Position numbers and translations under genes: made by a program. 38,763 nucleotides of DNA. It comes from Gammaproteobacteria bacterium. Its GTDB lineage: Bacteria > Pseudomonadota > Gammaproteobacteria > UWMA-0217. The notes beneath the pieces are model-generated. The model was given only the letters and a program-made list of their open reading frames with translations. It did not search any database and was not told where the DNA came from. This document shows, piece by piece, positions 1-8,073 of this stretch (its first letter is position 1; every line of letters starts with the position of its first letter). The stretch is from NCBI GenBank assembly GCA_026981985.1, contig JALSHZ010000140.1, positions 1-38,763 of the forward strand, read 5' to 3'.

Positions 1-83
1 GACCCTAGCAGGTATCCCATCAGAATCAGAAAAGTATCTTGCACTGTACATCCTGGTTGCATAGCGTAGCGGCAATTGGGATT

Positions 84-97
84 CTAGCCCGGATTTC
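84..97 (-). repeat. Partial REP-like motif
   Basis: The 14 bases CTAGCCCGGATTTC are the exact reverse complement of the right-arm end of the palindrome at 16658-16713. They are followed by a G-rich tract but have no intact second arm, so this looks like a half or decayed copy. Two copies in one window suggest a dispersed family; a genome-wide count is needed to confirm that. Confidence 0.45.
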
Positions 98-286
98 CCG
101 CGGGGTCTCGTAGCGAGGCTATGCTGCGGAGTGTGGGAGGGGGGGTGCACCTCATGTTTGGAGCAGATCCCTGAAAGTTCGCTTTGGTGTCGATACGCTG
201 CGAGGTTTGAGTTATTTGTCGCGCTTTCACGGTGATATCGGCGCTCGTTGGCGTCCTGCGCATTTCGCCCCATCCTGTTGGGGCGA

Positions 287-320
287 GTTACTTTCTTGTC
301 TACAGCAACAAGAAAGTAAC
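287..320. repeat. Perfect 13-bp inverted repeat
   Basis: Arms 287-299 (GTTACTTTCTTGT) and 308-320 (ACAAGAAAGTAAC) are exact reverse complements around an 8-nt loop. The following AAAGAAA and GC-rich tail resemble, from memory, a multi-copy intergenic sequence seen in several gammaproteobacterial genomes; I could not check this. There is no U-tract directly after the stem, so it is not a classic terminator. Confidence 0.6.
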
Positions 321-366
321 CAAAGAAATGCCGCCCGACTAGCCTGCTCCTTCCTGCGCTTCTCGC

Positions 367-428
367 CTCAGGCGGGGCGGCGCGAACTCGCTGCGCTCAA
401 ACAGGCGCGCCGCTTGATCCCGCCTGAG
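367..428. repeat. Large imperfect hairpin
   Basis: The outer arms 367-376 (CTCAGGCGGG) and 419-428 (CCCGCCTGAG) pair perfectly. The inner arms 378-384 (CGGCGCG) and 406-412 (CGCGCCG) also pair perfectly. The right side carries a 6-nt bulge. It lies just downstream of the 13-bp inverted repeat and may belong to the same element. Confidence 0.55.
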
Positions 429-524
429 ACTGCGATGCTCGGGCAGGCAAACGGGAGCAATCAAATGCGTTGATGCTTCGTTTTGGAGTGGGGCCTGTGC
501 GAAAGTCGATCATTGGGAGAATGG

Positions 525-1298
525 ATGAAACAACTGCATTGCGAAACCCGGGGCGCGGGGCCTGATCTCGTGCTGCTGCATGGCTGGGGTATGGGCGCTC
601 AGGTTTGGGTGCCGCTGCTGCCTGAGTTGACGACACGCTATCGTGTGACCTGTGTTGATCTGCCCGGACATGGCGGCAGCCCCGTCCTTGCGGGCGATGA
701 TCTGTCGCTTTGGCTAGAGGCGCTGTTGGCGGTGGCGCCAAAGGGTGCTGTGTGGATGGGCTGGTCTTTGGGCGGCATGCTGGCATTGGCTGTTGCGGAG
801 GCTCGCCCTGACAGCATTAGCGGCGTGGTGACCGTTGCCAGCAACCTGCGTTTTATTTCAGCCCGGGATTGGCCGGATGCGATTTCGCCTGAGACATTTC
901 AGGATGTCGTCGATGGTATCGCGGCCGATCCGGTGAAGACACTACAGCGGTTTATTGCGTTGCAGTTTCTTGGTGTGCGTGAGGCGGCGGCCGTGCCGCA
1001 TCACCTCCGTGCACAGGTTGCGGCAGCGCGGCCGTCCAGCGCCGGCTTGCTGGCAGGGCTTGATATGCTGCGGACAATTGATAATCGTTCGAGGGTTCGG
1101 AATGTGAAAGTACCGGTGCAAATGCTGTTTGGGCAAAAGGACAAACTGGTGCCGCCAGCGGTGATCAGTGAGATTCAGATGCTCAATTCGGCGGTGGATA
1201 TTCGTAGCATTGTCGGCGCTGGGCATGCGCCGTTTCTGACCCATACGGAAGTCTTTCTGAATACGGTAAAACCATTCATCGCTGCCCATGCCGGTTGA
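525..1298 (+). CDS. bioH: Pimeloyl-[ACP] methyl ester carboxylesterase BioH
   Basis: Cytoplasmic alpha/beta hydrolase that removes the methyl group from pimeloyl-ACP methyl ester, ending the masked fatty-acid route to the biotin precursor. The 257-residue length is within one of E. coli BioH. The catalytic triad is visible: Ser81 in GWSLGG, Asp206 in FGQKD and His234 in GAGHAP, aligned with E. coli Ser82, Asp207 and His235. The oxyanion segment LLHGWGM is near residues 17-23. The frame is open from a TTG at 483, but I chose ATG 525 because a GGGAGA ribosome site precedes it and the protein then begins as BioH does. The 3' end overlaps bioC by 11 bases, so the two are probably co-transcribed and translationally coupled. 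Confidence 0.93.
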   Translation: MKQLHCETRGAGPDLVLLHGWGMGAQVWVPLLPELTTRYRVTCVDLPGHGGSPVLAGDDLSLWLEALLAVAPKGAVWMGWSLGGMLALAVAEARPDSISGVVTVASNLRFISARDWPDAISPETFQDVVDGIAADPVKTLQRFIALQFLGVREAAAVPHHLRAQVAAARPSSAGLLAGLDMLRTIDNRSRVRNVKVPVQMLFGQKDKLVPPAVISEIQMLNSAVDIRSIVGAGHAPFLTHTEVFLNTVKPFIAAHAG

Positions 1299-2157
1299 TT
1301 TCACGATTGATGTCTGTGGTGCGCGCCGTGCTTTCGATGCCGCTGCCGGGAGCTATGACGAGGCTGCCGTGTTGCAGCGTGAGGTCGGTGAGCGGCTGGT
1401 TGGGCGGCTCGACTATATTCGTATTGCCCCCCAGCGAGTTCTCGACCTTGGTGCTGGCACCGGGCACCTCACTGCGTTGTTGCTGGATCGCTACCGCAAG
1501 GCCGAGGTGTGGGCGGCCGATTTCGCACCCGCGATGCTGCAACGGGCGCAGAAACGCGGCAGTTGGCGCCGCCGTCCGAAGGTGGTGTGTGCCGATGCTG
1601 GTGCCTTGCCGTTTGCCGATGGCTATTTCGATCTCGTCGTCTCCAATCTGATGTTGCAGTGGTGCATGCCCCAAGCGAGGTATCTTGCCGAGATTCGCCG
1701 GGTGGTTGCAGGCAATGGTCTATTGATGTTTTCGACCTTCGGGCCAGATACGTTGAAAGAGTTGCGCGCCGCCTGGGCGGAGGTCGATAGTGCTCGGCAT
1801 GTCCATGAATTCATGGACATGCATGACGTTGGCGACGCCTTGCTGGCGACGGGGTTCTCTGGACCGGTAATGGATATGGAGATGGTGACGTTAACCTATG
1901 GCGAGTTGCTTGGGTTGATGCGGGATCTTAAGGCAATCGGTGCGGTCAATGCAGATGCTGGGCGTCAGCGGGGGTTGTTTGGACGACAGGCCTATCGTCG
2001 TTTGTGTCACGCCTACGAGCGTTTTCGGGATGCTGCCGGCTTGCTTCCGGCGACCTATGAAGTGGTCTATGGGCATGCATGGGTGCCGGATGTTCCGCCG
2101 CCGTCTTCGGTGAAAGAAAATTTCCCTCCTAATGTGATGGTGAATGCCCTCGGCTGA
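1288..2157 (+). CDS. bioC: Malonyl-[ACP] O-methyltransferase BioC
   Basis: SAM-dependent methyltransferase that caps malonyl-ACP as a methyl ester so that the fatty-acid enzymes can extend it toward pimeloyl-ACP. BioH removes the cap afterwards, so this pair covers the first and last steps of that route. The SAM-binding motif DLGAGTGH lies at residues 53-60, followed by an acidic post-motif (VWAADFAP) and the class I core with VVSNLMLQW. The N-terminal ARRAFDAAAGSYDEAAVLQ region is typical of BioC. At 289 residues it is longer than E. coli BioC (about 251), mainly at the C-terminus. It starts inside the end of bioH. Confidence 0.92.
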   Translation: MPVDFTIDVCGARRAFDAAAGSYDEAAVLQREVGERLVGRLDYIRIAPQRVLDLGAGTGHLTALLLDRYRKAEVWAADFAPAMLQRAQKRGSWRRRPKVVCADAGALPFADGYFDLVVSNLMLQWCMPQARYLAEIRRVVAGNGLLMFSTFGPDTLKELRAAWAEVDSARHVHEFMDMHDVGDALLATGFSGPVMDMEMVTLTYGELLGLMRDLKAIGAVNADAGRQRGLFGRQAYRRLCHAYERFRDAAGLLPATYEVVYGHAWVPDVPPPSSVKENFPPNVMVNALG

Positions 2158-2248
2158 TTTATGCAAGGGGCTGATTTTAAATGGAAAGCACTCGTTCATC
2201 TCGCCTTGTTGGTTTGCTGTATTTATTGAGCGAACTACTTGGTTATTA

Positions 2249-2276
2249 TTGATTTTTCGCATTCTTTCGGTATCCT
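2249..2276 (+). promoter_or_regulatory. Candidate sigma-70 promoter for ccoN operon
   Basis: TTGATT (2249-2254), a 16-nt spacer and TATCCT (2271-2276) sit about 90 bases before ccoN. The TTGAT is also an FNR/Anr half-site, but I found no matching ATCAA at the required spacing. The prediction rests on motif similarity only. Confidence 0.35.
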
Positions 2277-2364
2277 CACGCGACTTTTCTTCATATTTCG
2301 GGCGCCTCTTTCGCGGTTCAGGGGCTTCCCGAGGTCAGGCTGAGATCAATTTTGGGAGAGGCTT

Positions 2365-3819
2365 ATGGCTGGCGCAGTACCCGTCGTGCATCAGGAGTAC
2401 AACTACGACATTGTCAAGAAGTTTGCGATAGCGGCGATTGTCTGGGCTGTCGCCGGTATGGGGGTCGGGGTCTATATCGCCTCGGAGCTTGCCTGGCCAT
2501 TTCTGAACTTTGACCTCGAATACATCACTTTTGGTCGTTTGCGTCCGGTGCATACCTCGGCTGTCATCTTTGGTTTCGGTGGCAATGCGCTGTTTGCTAC
2601 CTCCTACTATGTGGTGCAGCGAACCTGTCAGGCGCGCCTGCCGAGTGACGCGGCTGCCAATTTTACCTTCTGGGGCTGGAACATCGCCATCGCGCTGGGC
2701 GGCATCAGCTATATGCTCGGGTACAGCCAGGGGCGTGAATACGCCGAGCCTGAGTGGCCAATCGATCTGCTGATCACCGTTGTCTGGGTCACCTATTTCT
2801 GGCTGTACGCCGAAACGCTGCGCCGCCGCTCCCAGCCGCACATCTACGTCGCCAACTGGTTCTACATGGGCTTCATTCTGGCGACCGCATTGCTGCACAT
2901 CTTCAATAACCTGACCATGCCTGTCAGCCTCACCGGGATGAAGTCCTACAGCTTGTTCTCGGGCGCACAGGATGCGATGACGCAGTGGTGGTATGGGCAT
3001 AACGCCGTGGGCTTCTTCCTGACGGCGGCCTTCCTCGGCATGATGTACTACTTCGTCCCCAAGCAGGCGGGTCGGCCGATCTACTCCTACCGCCTCTCAA
3101 TCGTGCACTTCTGGGCATTGGTGTTTCTCTATATGTGGGTCGGCACACACCACCTGCACTGGACAGCAATTCCTGATTGGACATCAACGCTCGCGGCGAC
3201 GTTCTCAATCGTGCTGTTGATGCCGTCCTGGGGTGGCATGATCAATGGTGTTATGACGCTGTCGGGGGCTTGGGACAAGTTGCGCAGTGATCCGATCATG
3301 TTGTTCATGATCACCGCGCTATCGTTCTATGGCATGTCGACCTTTGAAGGCCCAATGATGGCGCTGAAAAGTGTCAACGCGCTGTCGCATTACACTGACT
3401 GGACGGTTGGTCACGTGCATTCTGGTGCGCTGGGTTGGGTGGCGCTTATCTCTTTCGCCTCGCTTTATCACATGATTCCGCGCCTCTGGAATACGACGTT
3501 GTACAGCCTGCGCCTGGTTTATGTGCATTTCTTCCTTGCGACCATTGGTATCGTGCTCTACATCGTGGCGATGTGGGTCTCTGGTATCGGCCAGGGGTTG
3601 ATGCTTCGCGCCTTCGATGATTACGGTAACCTCGCCTACACCTTTGTCGAGTCTGTGGTGTTCATGCATTGGCCGCTGGTGACGCGTGCATTGGGTGGGG
3701 CGTTCTTCCTTACCGGCATGTTGATCATGGCCTTCAATATCTACAAGACTGTTTCCCTCGCAAGACGTGCGGAGGCCAAGGCTAGTGCTGCCGAGGCTGC
3801 CGGACTGGCGCAGGCATAA
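2365..3819 (+). CDS. ccoN: cbb3-type cytochrome c oxidase subunit I CcoN
   Basis: Catalytic membrane subunit of the high-affinity cbb3 oxidase, where O2 is reduced at the heme b3-CuB centre. The 484-residue protein is highly hydrophobic, consistent with 12 membrane helices. Expected ligands are visible: His63 and His352 for low-spin heme b, His350 for heme b3, and His212, His262 and His263 for CuB, with Tyr256 at the site of the cross-linked tyrosine. All are offset by about five residues from the Pseudomonas stutzeri numbering. The ATG at 2365 follows a GGGAGAGG ribosome site. First gene of ccoNOQP; ccoO follows after 15 bases. Confidence 0.97.
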   Translation: MAGAVPVVHQEYNYDIVKKFAIAAIVWAVAGMGVGVYIASELAWPFLNFDLEYITFGRLRPVHTSAVIFGFGGNALFATSYYVVQRTCQARLPSDAAANFTFWGWNIAIALGGISYMLGYSQGREYAEPEWPIDLLITVVWVTYFWLYAETLRRRSQPHIYVANWFYMGFILATALLHIFNNLTMPVSLTGMKSYSLFSGAQDAMTQWWYGHNAVGFFLTAAFLGMMYYFVPKQAGRPIYSYRLSIVHFWALVFLYMWVGTHHLHWTAIPDWTSTLAATFSIVLLMPSWGGMINGVMTLSGAWDKLRSDPIMLFMITALSFYGMSTFEGPMMALKSVNALSHYTDWTVGHVHSGALGWVALISFASLYHMIPRLWNTTLYSLRLVYVHFFLATIGIVLYIVAMWVSGIGQGLMLRAFDDYGNLAYTFVESVVFMHWPLVTRALGGAFFLTGMLIMAFNIYKTVSLARRAEAKASAAEAAGLAQA

Positions 3820-3834
3820 GGAGAGGTTGAGAAT

Positions 3835-4572
3835 ATGTTCAAGCATGAAACCATTGAAACCAATTCCGGTCTGCTGATTGTTCTGTCCTTGGTGGCCATG
3901 GGTATCGGCGGTTTGGTCGAGATTGTTCCGCTGTTCCATATCAATGATACGATCGAAAAGGTCGAAGGTGTTCGCCCTTATACCCCGCTGGAGCTTCGTG
4001 GAAGAGATATCTATCAGCGAGAAGGCTGTTATGTCTGCCATTCACAAATGATCCGCCCTTTTCGGGATGAAGCCTTGCGTTACGGGCACTATTCGCTGGC
4101 CGCTGAATCACAGTATGACCACCCTTTTCAATGGGGGTCGAAGCGCACCGGGCCGGATCTGGCTCGTGTTGGCGGCAAGTATTCCAATGAGTGGCATGTG
4201 CAGCATTTGAAGGCGCCGCGCAGTGTTGTGCCTGAATCGATCATGCCGAACTATCCGTGGTTGTTGGAGCGCAGTTTGCAGTACGCCGATATCGCCGATC
4301 GTATGCGCGCGCTGAAGAAAGTGGGTGTCCCTTACTCGCTGACCAAGGAAGAGTATGACGCCAATGTCGAAAAGTTTGGTGAAGATGTCGCGAAAGATTT
4401 GGATATCAATCGTGCCGAGGAGAACCTCCTTGCTGAAGCCCAGAAAGAGAATTTCGACGGTATCCCCGGCAAATTGACGGAAATGGATGCGCTCGTCGCC
4501 TATTTGCAGATGCTGGGTACCCTGGTCGACTTCAACAAATATGACGAGGGCTATTTTGTCGAGTTCAGATAG
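3835..4572 (+). CDS. ccoO: cbb3-type oxidase subunit II CcoO (mono-heme cytochrome c)
   Basis: Membrane-anchored c-type cytochrome that passes electrons from CcoP to CcoN. An N-terminal anchor (about residues 11-30) is followed by a periplasmic domain with a single heme-binding CYVCH at 65-69. The likely distal ligand is Met137 in [10 protein letters not shown]. It has 245 residues, longer than many CcoO proteins (about 200-210); a charged segment at about 160-215 lies before the conserved end [13 protein letters not shown]. An AGGAGAGG ribosome site precedes the start. Confidence 0.96.
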   Translation: MFKHETIETNSGLLIVLSLVAMGIGGLVEIVPLFHINDTIEKVEGVRPYTPLELRGRDIYQREGCYVCHSQMIRPFRDEALRYGHYSLAAESQYDHPFQWGSKRTGPDLARVGGKYSNEWHVQHLKAPRSVVPESIMPNYPWLLERSLQYADIADRMRALKKVGVPYSLTKEEYDANVEKFGEDVAKDLDINRAEENLLAEAQKENFDGIPGKLTEMDALVAYLQMLGTLVDFNKYDEGYFVEFR

Positions 4573-4589
4573 GTCTATGTGGAAGACCA

Positions 4590-4796
4590 ATGCTGGTTGA
4601 TTTCTGGCACTGGATTACGCAATTGGGGAATAGCAAGATCGTTGCGCTGCTGATCTTCTTTCCCCTGTTCATGGGGATCGTGTTGTACGTCTTCACGAAC
4701 AAGGAGAGATCCAGGCGTCTCGAGTCCTACAAGTACATGCCATTTCAGGACGATGACGAGCCTGAAGTGAAACACGATAAAGGTAATGTAAAATGA
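4590..4796 (+). CDS. ccoQ: cbb3-type oxidase small subunit CcoQ
   Basis: A 68-residue protein with one membrane helix (about residues 16-34, IVALLIFFPLFMGIVLYVF) and a charged cytoplasmic tail (NKERSRRLESYKYMPFQDDDE), the usual form of CcoQ. In other bacteria CcoQ helps stabilise the complex and CcoP association. Its position between ccoO and ccoP supports the call. The end overlaps the ccoP start codon (ATGA), implying translational coupling. Confidence 0.9.
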   Translation: MLVDFWHWITQLGNSKIVALLIFFPLFMGIVLYVFTNKERSRRLESYKYMPFQDDDEPEVKHDKGNVK

Positions 4797-5725
4797 GCAA
4801 TGCCGATAACCAAGGCCGCAAGGGTGCGGAGACCACCGGACACGTCTGGGACGGGGATTTGCAGGAATACAACAATCCTGTGCCGATGTGGTGGACCTGG
4901 GCGTTTTACGGAACAATTATTTTCGCGCTGGTGTATTGGCTGCTCTATCCGGCTTGGCCTGTGGGCAAGGGGTTTACTACTGGAACCTTCAATGACATCA
5001 CCTTCGTCAACAAGAAAGGCGAGGAGGTCACCACACACTGGAACACGCGCGCCCTGTTTCTGAAAGACCAACAAACGGGTGAGCAGGCGGTCAAGCAGAG
5101 AGAGTACCTGGACAAGATCTCCCAGAGCAGCTATCAGGAGATCATGCAGGATCCCGACAAAATGGCCTTCGTCAACTCGATGGCGAAAGTGTTGTTTGCC
5201 GACAACTGCGGTCCCTGTCATGGCAAGGGTGCGAATGGTGTCGTTGGGTTGTACCCCAACTTGCGTGATGATGATTGGCTTTGGGGGGGTACGATCGAGG
5301 AGGTCGAGCGCACCATCAAACATGGCCGCAATGGTTACATGCCGTCGTTCGCCGGCGTTTTCCCCAAGGAAAAGCTTGAGTCGGTTGCCGCTTATGTTTT
5401 GTCATTGTCCGGAATCGTAGGTGAGGATAAGGCGAAGATCGAAGAGGGTAAGCACATCTTTCAAGGCGAAGAGGGCGGTTGCTACTACTGCCATACCGAT
5501 AAAGGAACTGGTCTGAAATCTCAGGGCGCCGCCAATCTTGCGGATAAGGTGTGGACGATTGCCAATGTGCCAGCCGCAGCAACTTATGAAGAAAAGTTGG
5601 CAGCGGTTGAGAAGGTCATCGTCGAGGGTGTGAATCGTGAAATGCCGGCATGGCAGGGGCGTCTGCCCGAGGAGCAGCTCAAGCTGCTGACGGTTTATAT
5701 CCACCAGCTCGGTGGCGGCAAGTAG
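4793..5725 (+). CDS. ccoP: cbb3-type oxidase subunit III CcoP (di-heme cytochrome c)
   Basis: Di-heme cytochrome c that accepts electrons from soluble or membrane cytochromes and passes them to CcoO. The cytoplasmic N-terminus contains the typical GHVWDGDLQEYNNPVPMWW segment (about 16-34), followed by a membrane anchor. The two heme sites are CGPCH (139-143) and CYYCH (230-234). Met183 in GYMPSF and Met near the C-terminus (REMPAW) are the likely sixth ligands. The 310-residue length is normal. Last structural gene of the operon; ccoG begins 90 bases later. Confidence 0.97.
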   Translation: MSNADNQGRKGAETTGHVWDGDLQEYNNPVPMWWTWAFYGTIIFALVYWLLYPAWPVGKGFTTGTFNDITFVNKKGEEVTTHWNTRALFLKDQQTGEQAVKQREYLDKISQSSYQEIMQDPDKMAFVNSMAKVLFADNCGPCHGKGANGVVGLYPNLRDDDWLWGGTIEEVERTIKHGRNGYMPSFAGVFPKEKLESVAAYVLSLSGIVGEDKAKIEEGKHIFQGEEGGCYYCHTDKGTGLKSQGAANLADKVWTIANVPAAATYEEKLAAVEKVIVEGVNREMPAWQGRLPEEQLKLLTVYIHQLGGGK

Positions 5726-5815
5726 CCGAACAGGTTCTTTTTCTTCAGTGGTCGACTTTTCTGGTCGGCCACACTATTCTTTCCCGCACTTCATTATTCG
5801 TGTCAGGTTGTTGCG

Positions 5816-7213
5816 ATGGACGATCAGAGCGCTCCGGCGCGTGTGCCGATCTACCCGCGGTCGGTCAAGGGTAGTTTTCGCCGTTTCAAGAACATCATCC
5901 TGATCATCGCCTATGTCGTCTATTACGGGCTGCCGTGGTTGCCCTGGACGCGATCAGTTGGTCCTGATCGGGCAGTGTTGTTCGATATTGTTGGTCGCAA
6001 GTTCTACTTTTTCGATCTTGTCGTACAGCCACAGCAGATCTTCTGGCTTGCTGGCTTGTTGATGATAGCCGCATTGCTGTTGTTTTTCGTCACCGGTGTT
6101 GCTGGCCGGGTTTTTTGTGGTTATTTCTGTTTCCAGACGCTCTGGAGTGATCTGTTCTTCAAGATCGAGCACTGGGTGCAGGGTGAGCGCCCGGCGCGAA
6201 TCCGTCTGGCTCGCCAGGCCTGGAATGCGGAGAAGGTCCGCAAGATCGGCCTAACCTGGCTATTGTGGTTTTTGGTCGCGTTCTGGACAGCGATTACCTT
6301 TACCCTCTACTGGGGGGATGCGGGTGATCTGATCGCCAGGTTTTTCAGTGGCAGCGCACCGAGTGCCATGTACATTACGGTGGTGGTGCTGACATTCACG
6401 ACCTTTACGATGGCGGGGCTGGCGCGTGAGCAGGTTTGTACACACATGTGCCCCTATTCGCGCTTCCAGGCGGCGATGTTCGACAAGGATACCAAGCTGG
6501 TTGCTTACGATCAGAAGCGTGGTGAGGGCATCAAGGGTCGGGCGAAGATGCGCAAGGGGCAGAAAACGGCCGACGAGCGTCATGCTGCGGGTGTCGGAGA
6601 CTGTATCGACTGTGGTTACTGTGTTCAGGTGTGCCCGACGGGGATCGATATCCGCGATGGTTTGCAGATCTCCTGTATTCATTGTGGTTTGTGTATCGAT
6701 GCCTGCAACAACATCATGGATAGCCTCGACTGGCCGCGTGGTCTGATTCGCTACAGCTCGGAAACCGAAGATGAGGGTGGCAAGGTCAGGATCTTATCAC
6801 TCAAGTCGATTGGGTATGCGATCTCCATTATTGTAGTGACTGCGGTGTTGGTTTGGAGCATCTCGCACAAGGCTGAGCTGGAAACGGCGCTTACCCAGAC
6901 CCGGCAACCCCTGTACGTCGTACTGTCGGATGGCTCGATCCTGAACAGTTATGAAATCAAGCTTGCCAATCAGACGACCGAGGAGCATGCGTACAGTATC
7001 TCGATGCGAGGTCTCGATAATGCGACACTCGATACCGGTGGTTTTGACACTGTTATCCTCAAACCGCTAAAAACATTGCGTCTGATGGTCAAGGTGAAGC
7101 AAGCTGATGCCGGGGCGCCAAAAAACAAGGTTGAGGATTTTGAGTTTATCGTACTGGACCAAGATAGCGGGAAGGAGGCTACGGTCATACCGGCACGCTT
7201 CTATGCGCCATGA
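5816..7213 (+). CDS. ccoG: Cytochrome oxidase accessory protein CcoG (FixG/RdxA)
   Basis: Membrane iron-sulfur protein of cbb3 assembly; in other bacteria CcoG acts as a cupric reductase supplying Cu(I). The N-terminal half is a polytopic membrane region with the family's paired cysteines Cys101/Cys105 (CGYFC) and Cys208/Cys212 (CTHMCP). Two [4Fe-4S] motifs follow: Cys263, 266, 269, 273 and Cys287, 290, 293, 297. After another helix (about 333-351) the C-terminal 100 residues form the Ig-like domain typical of CcoG. The length of 465 is normal. ccoH follows after 12 bases. Confidence 0.95.
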   Translation: MDDQSAPARVPIYPRSVKGSFRRFKNIILIIAYVVYYGLPWLPWTRSVGPDRAVLFDIVGRKFYFFDLVVQPQQIFWLAGLLMIAALLLFFVTGVAGRVFCGYFCFQTLWSDLFFKIEHWVQGERPARIRLARQAWNAEKVRKIGLTWLLWFLVAFWTAITFTLYWGDAGDLIARFFSGSAPSAMYITVVVLTFTTFTMAGLAREQVCTHMCPYSRFQAAMFDKDTKLVAYDQKRGEGIKGRAKMRKGQKTADERHAAGVGDCIDCGYCVQVCPTGIDIRDGLQISCIHCGLCIDACNNIMDSLDWPRGLIRYSSETEDEGGKVRILSLKSIGYAISIIVVTAVLVWSISHKAELETALTQTRQPLYVVLSDGSILNSYEIKLANQTTEEHAYSISMRGLDNATLDTGGFDTVILKPLKTLRLMVKVKQADAGAPKNKVEDFEFIVLDQDSGKEATVIPARFYAP

Positions 7214-7225
7214 TGAGGTTATCCG

Positions 7226-8062
7226 ATGAGTGATTTCGTCAAGCTCATGGCGATTGCGCTACCGTTGCAATTTGCGCTCTTTTTTCTGATTTATCGCCTT
7301 ACTCGCTTGCGTGGCAAACAGGTGACGTTGTTGGTGATTGCCTTGACGTTGGCCGTCTATGTCCCCTGGGGGATTATCACTTGGACCAGTCTTGATCAGT
7401 TTGCCTATCGGCTCGCTTTTTTCGTTACCTTTCCCTATCTGTTCGGAATCGTAACTTCCCACTGGGAGGCTGCCGAAGCGCGTGGCGAGGAGCGTAGCGG
7501 CAACTTCTTCCATTGGGCACCGATGACGATGTTCTTATTCTTCGTCGGTATCGCGACGGTCGATGCCATCATCATCAGTCTCGCCGACAAGGGGATGTCG
7601 GGTGAATTTGCAGCAAAATTCTTGCCGACCCCGCGTTCGGGGGCAAGCGCGGTGTCCTATTTTCCGGGAGCGGTCTCACACGACTTCCAGGAAAAGGAGC
7701 TGCAATACAATGCACACCAGGAGCAGCTCAAGCGTCAGGACGCATTGGGTTGGACGGTCCGCAAGGGCTGGGTAGGCCAGGTAGTTGCCGGTCAGCCGGC
7801 AGTGTTCAAGCTGCTGGTGACAGGGCCCGATAACCAGCCGGTCGACGGGGCGTCGATCAATGGCAGGTTTCTGCGCCCCGCCAATCATCGTCTGGACACG
7901 CCATTTACGATGATGGCTGAGGGCGCAGGCAGTTATACCGTGAGCGTCAACCTGCCTGCGCCTGGGCGTTGGGATCTAGTGTTGACAATTGAGCGGGGCG
8001 AAGACCGGTACGAACTGACGGCCTCGACATCCGTCAATGAGCCTGGCATGAGCGGCAGGTAA
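7226..8062 (+). CDS. ccoH: FixH/CcoH-like oxidase assembly protein with extra membrane segments
   Basis: The C-terminal half (about residues 140-270) looks like FixH/CcoH: a SHDFQEKELQYNAHQ segment, then GWTV and an Ig-like periplasmic fold with VNLPAPGRWDL. The position between ccoG and ccoI also fits CcoH, which stabilises the assembling oxidase. Unlike usual CcoH proteins (about 150-180 residues, one helix), this one has 278 residues and about four hydrophobic segments (about 5-25, 32-53, 57-80 and 94-117). The extra N-terminal part is unassigned. The family call is good; the function of the extension is unknown. Confidence 0.8.
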   Translation: MSDFVKLMAIALPLQFALFFLIYRLTRLRGKQVTLLVIALTLAVYVPWGIITWTSLDQFAYRLAFFVTFPYLFGIVTSHWEAAEARGEERSGNFFHWAPMTMFLFFVGIATVDAIIISLADKGMSGEFAAKFLPTPRSGASAVSYFPGAVSHDFQEKELQYNAHQEQLKRQDALGWTVRKGWVGQVVAGQPAVFKLLVTGPDNQPVDGASINGRFLRPANHRLDTPFTMMAEGAGSYTVSVNLPAPGRWDLVLTIERGEDRYELTASTSVNEPGMSGR

Positions 8063-8073
8063 GCTGTCGGCGC

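Larger units (their letters stand above)
1..524. other. Non-coding left edge with repeat-like sequence
   Basis: I see no convincing gene here; the short open frames have no recognisable product and no good ribosome site. The stretch holds a 14-bp match (84-97) to the arm of the REP-like palindrome at 16658-16713, a perfect 13-bp inverted repeat at 287-320, and a larger GC-rich hairpin at 367-428. No bioF or bioB end is visible upstream of bioH, although those genes often precede it. Confidence 0.6.

Noticed and set aside
483-524. Longer BioH starting at TTG 483
   Set aside because: The extra 14 residues are not seen in BioH, whereas ATG 525 has a good ribosome site and gives family length.
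2158-2364. FNR/Anr box before ccoN
   Set aside because: TTGAT is present at 2249 but no ATCAA occurs four bases later; only a half-site could be supported.
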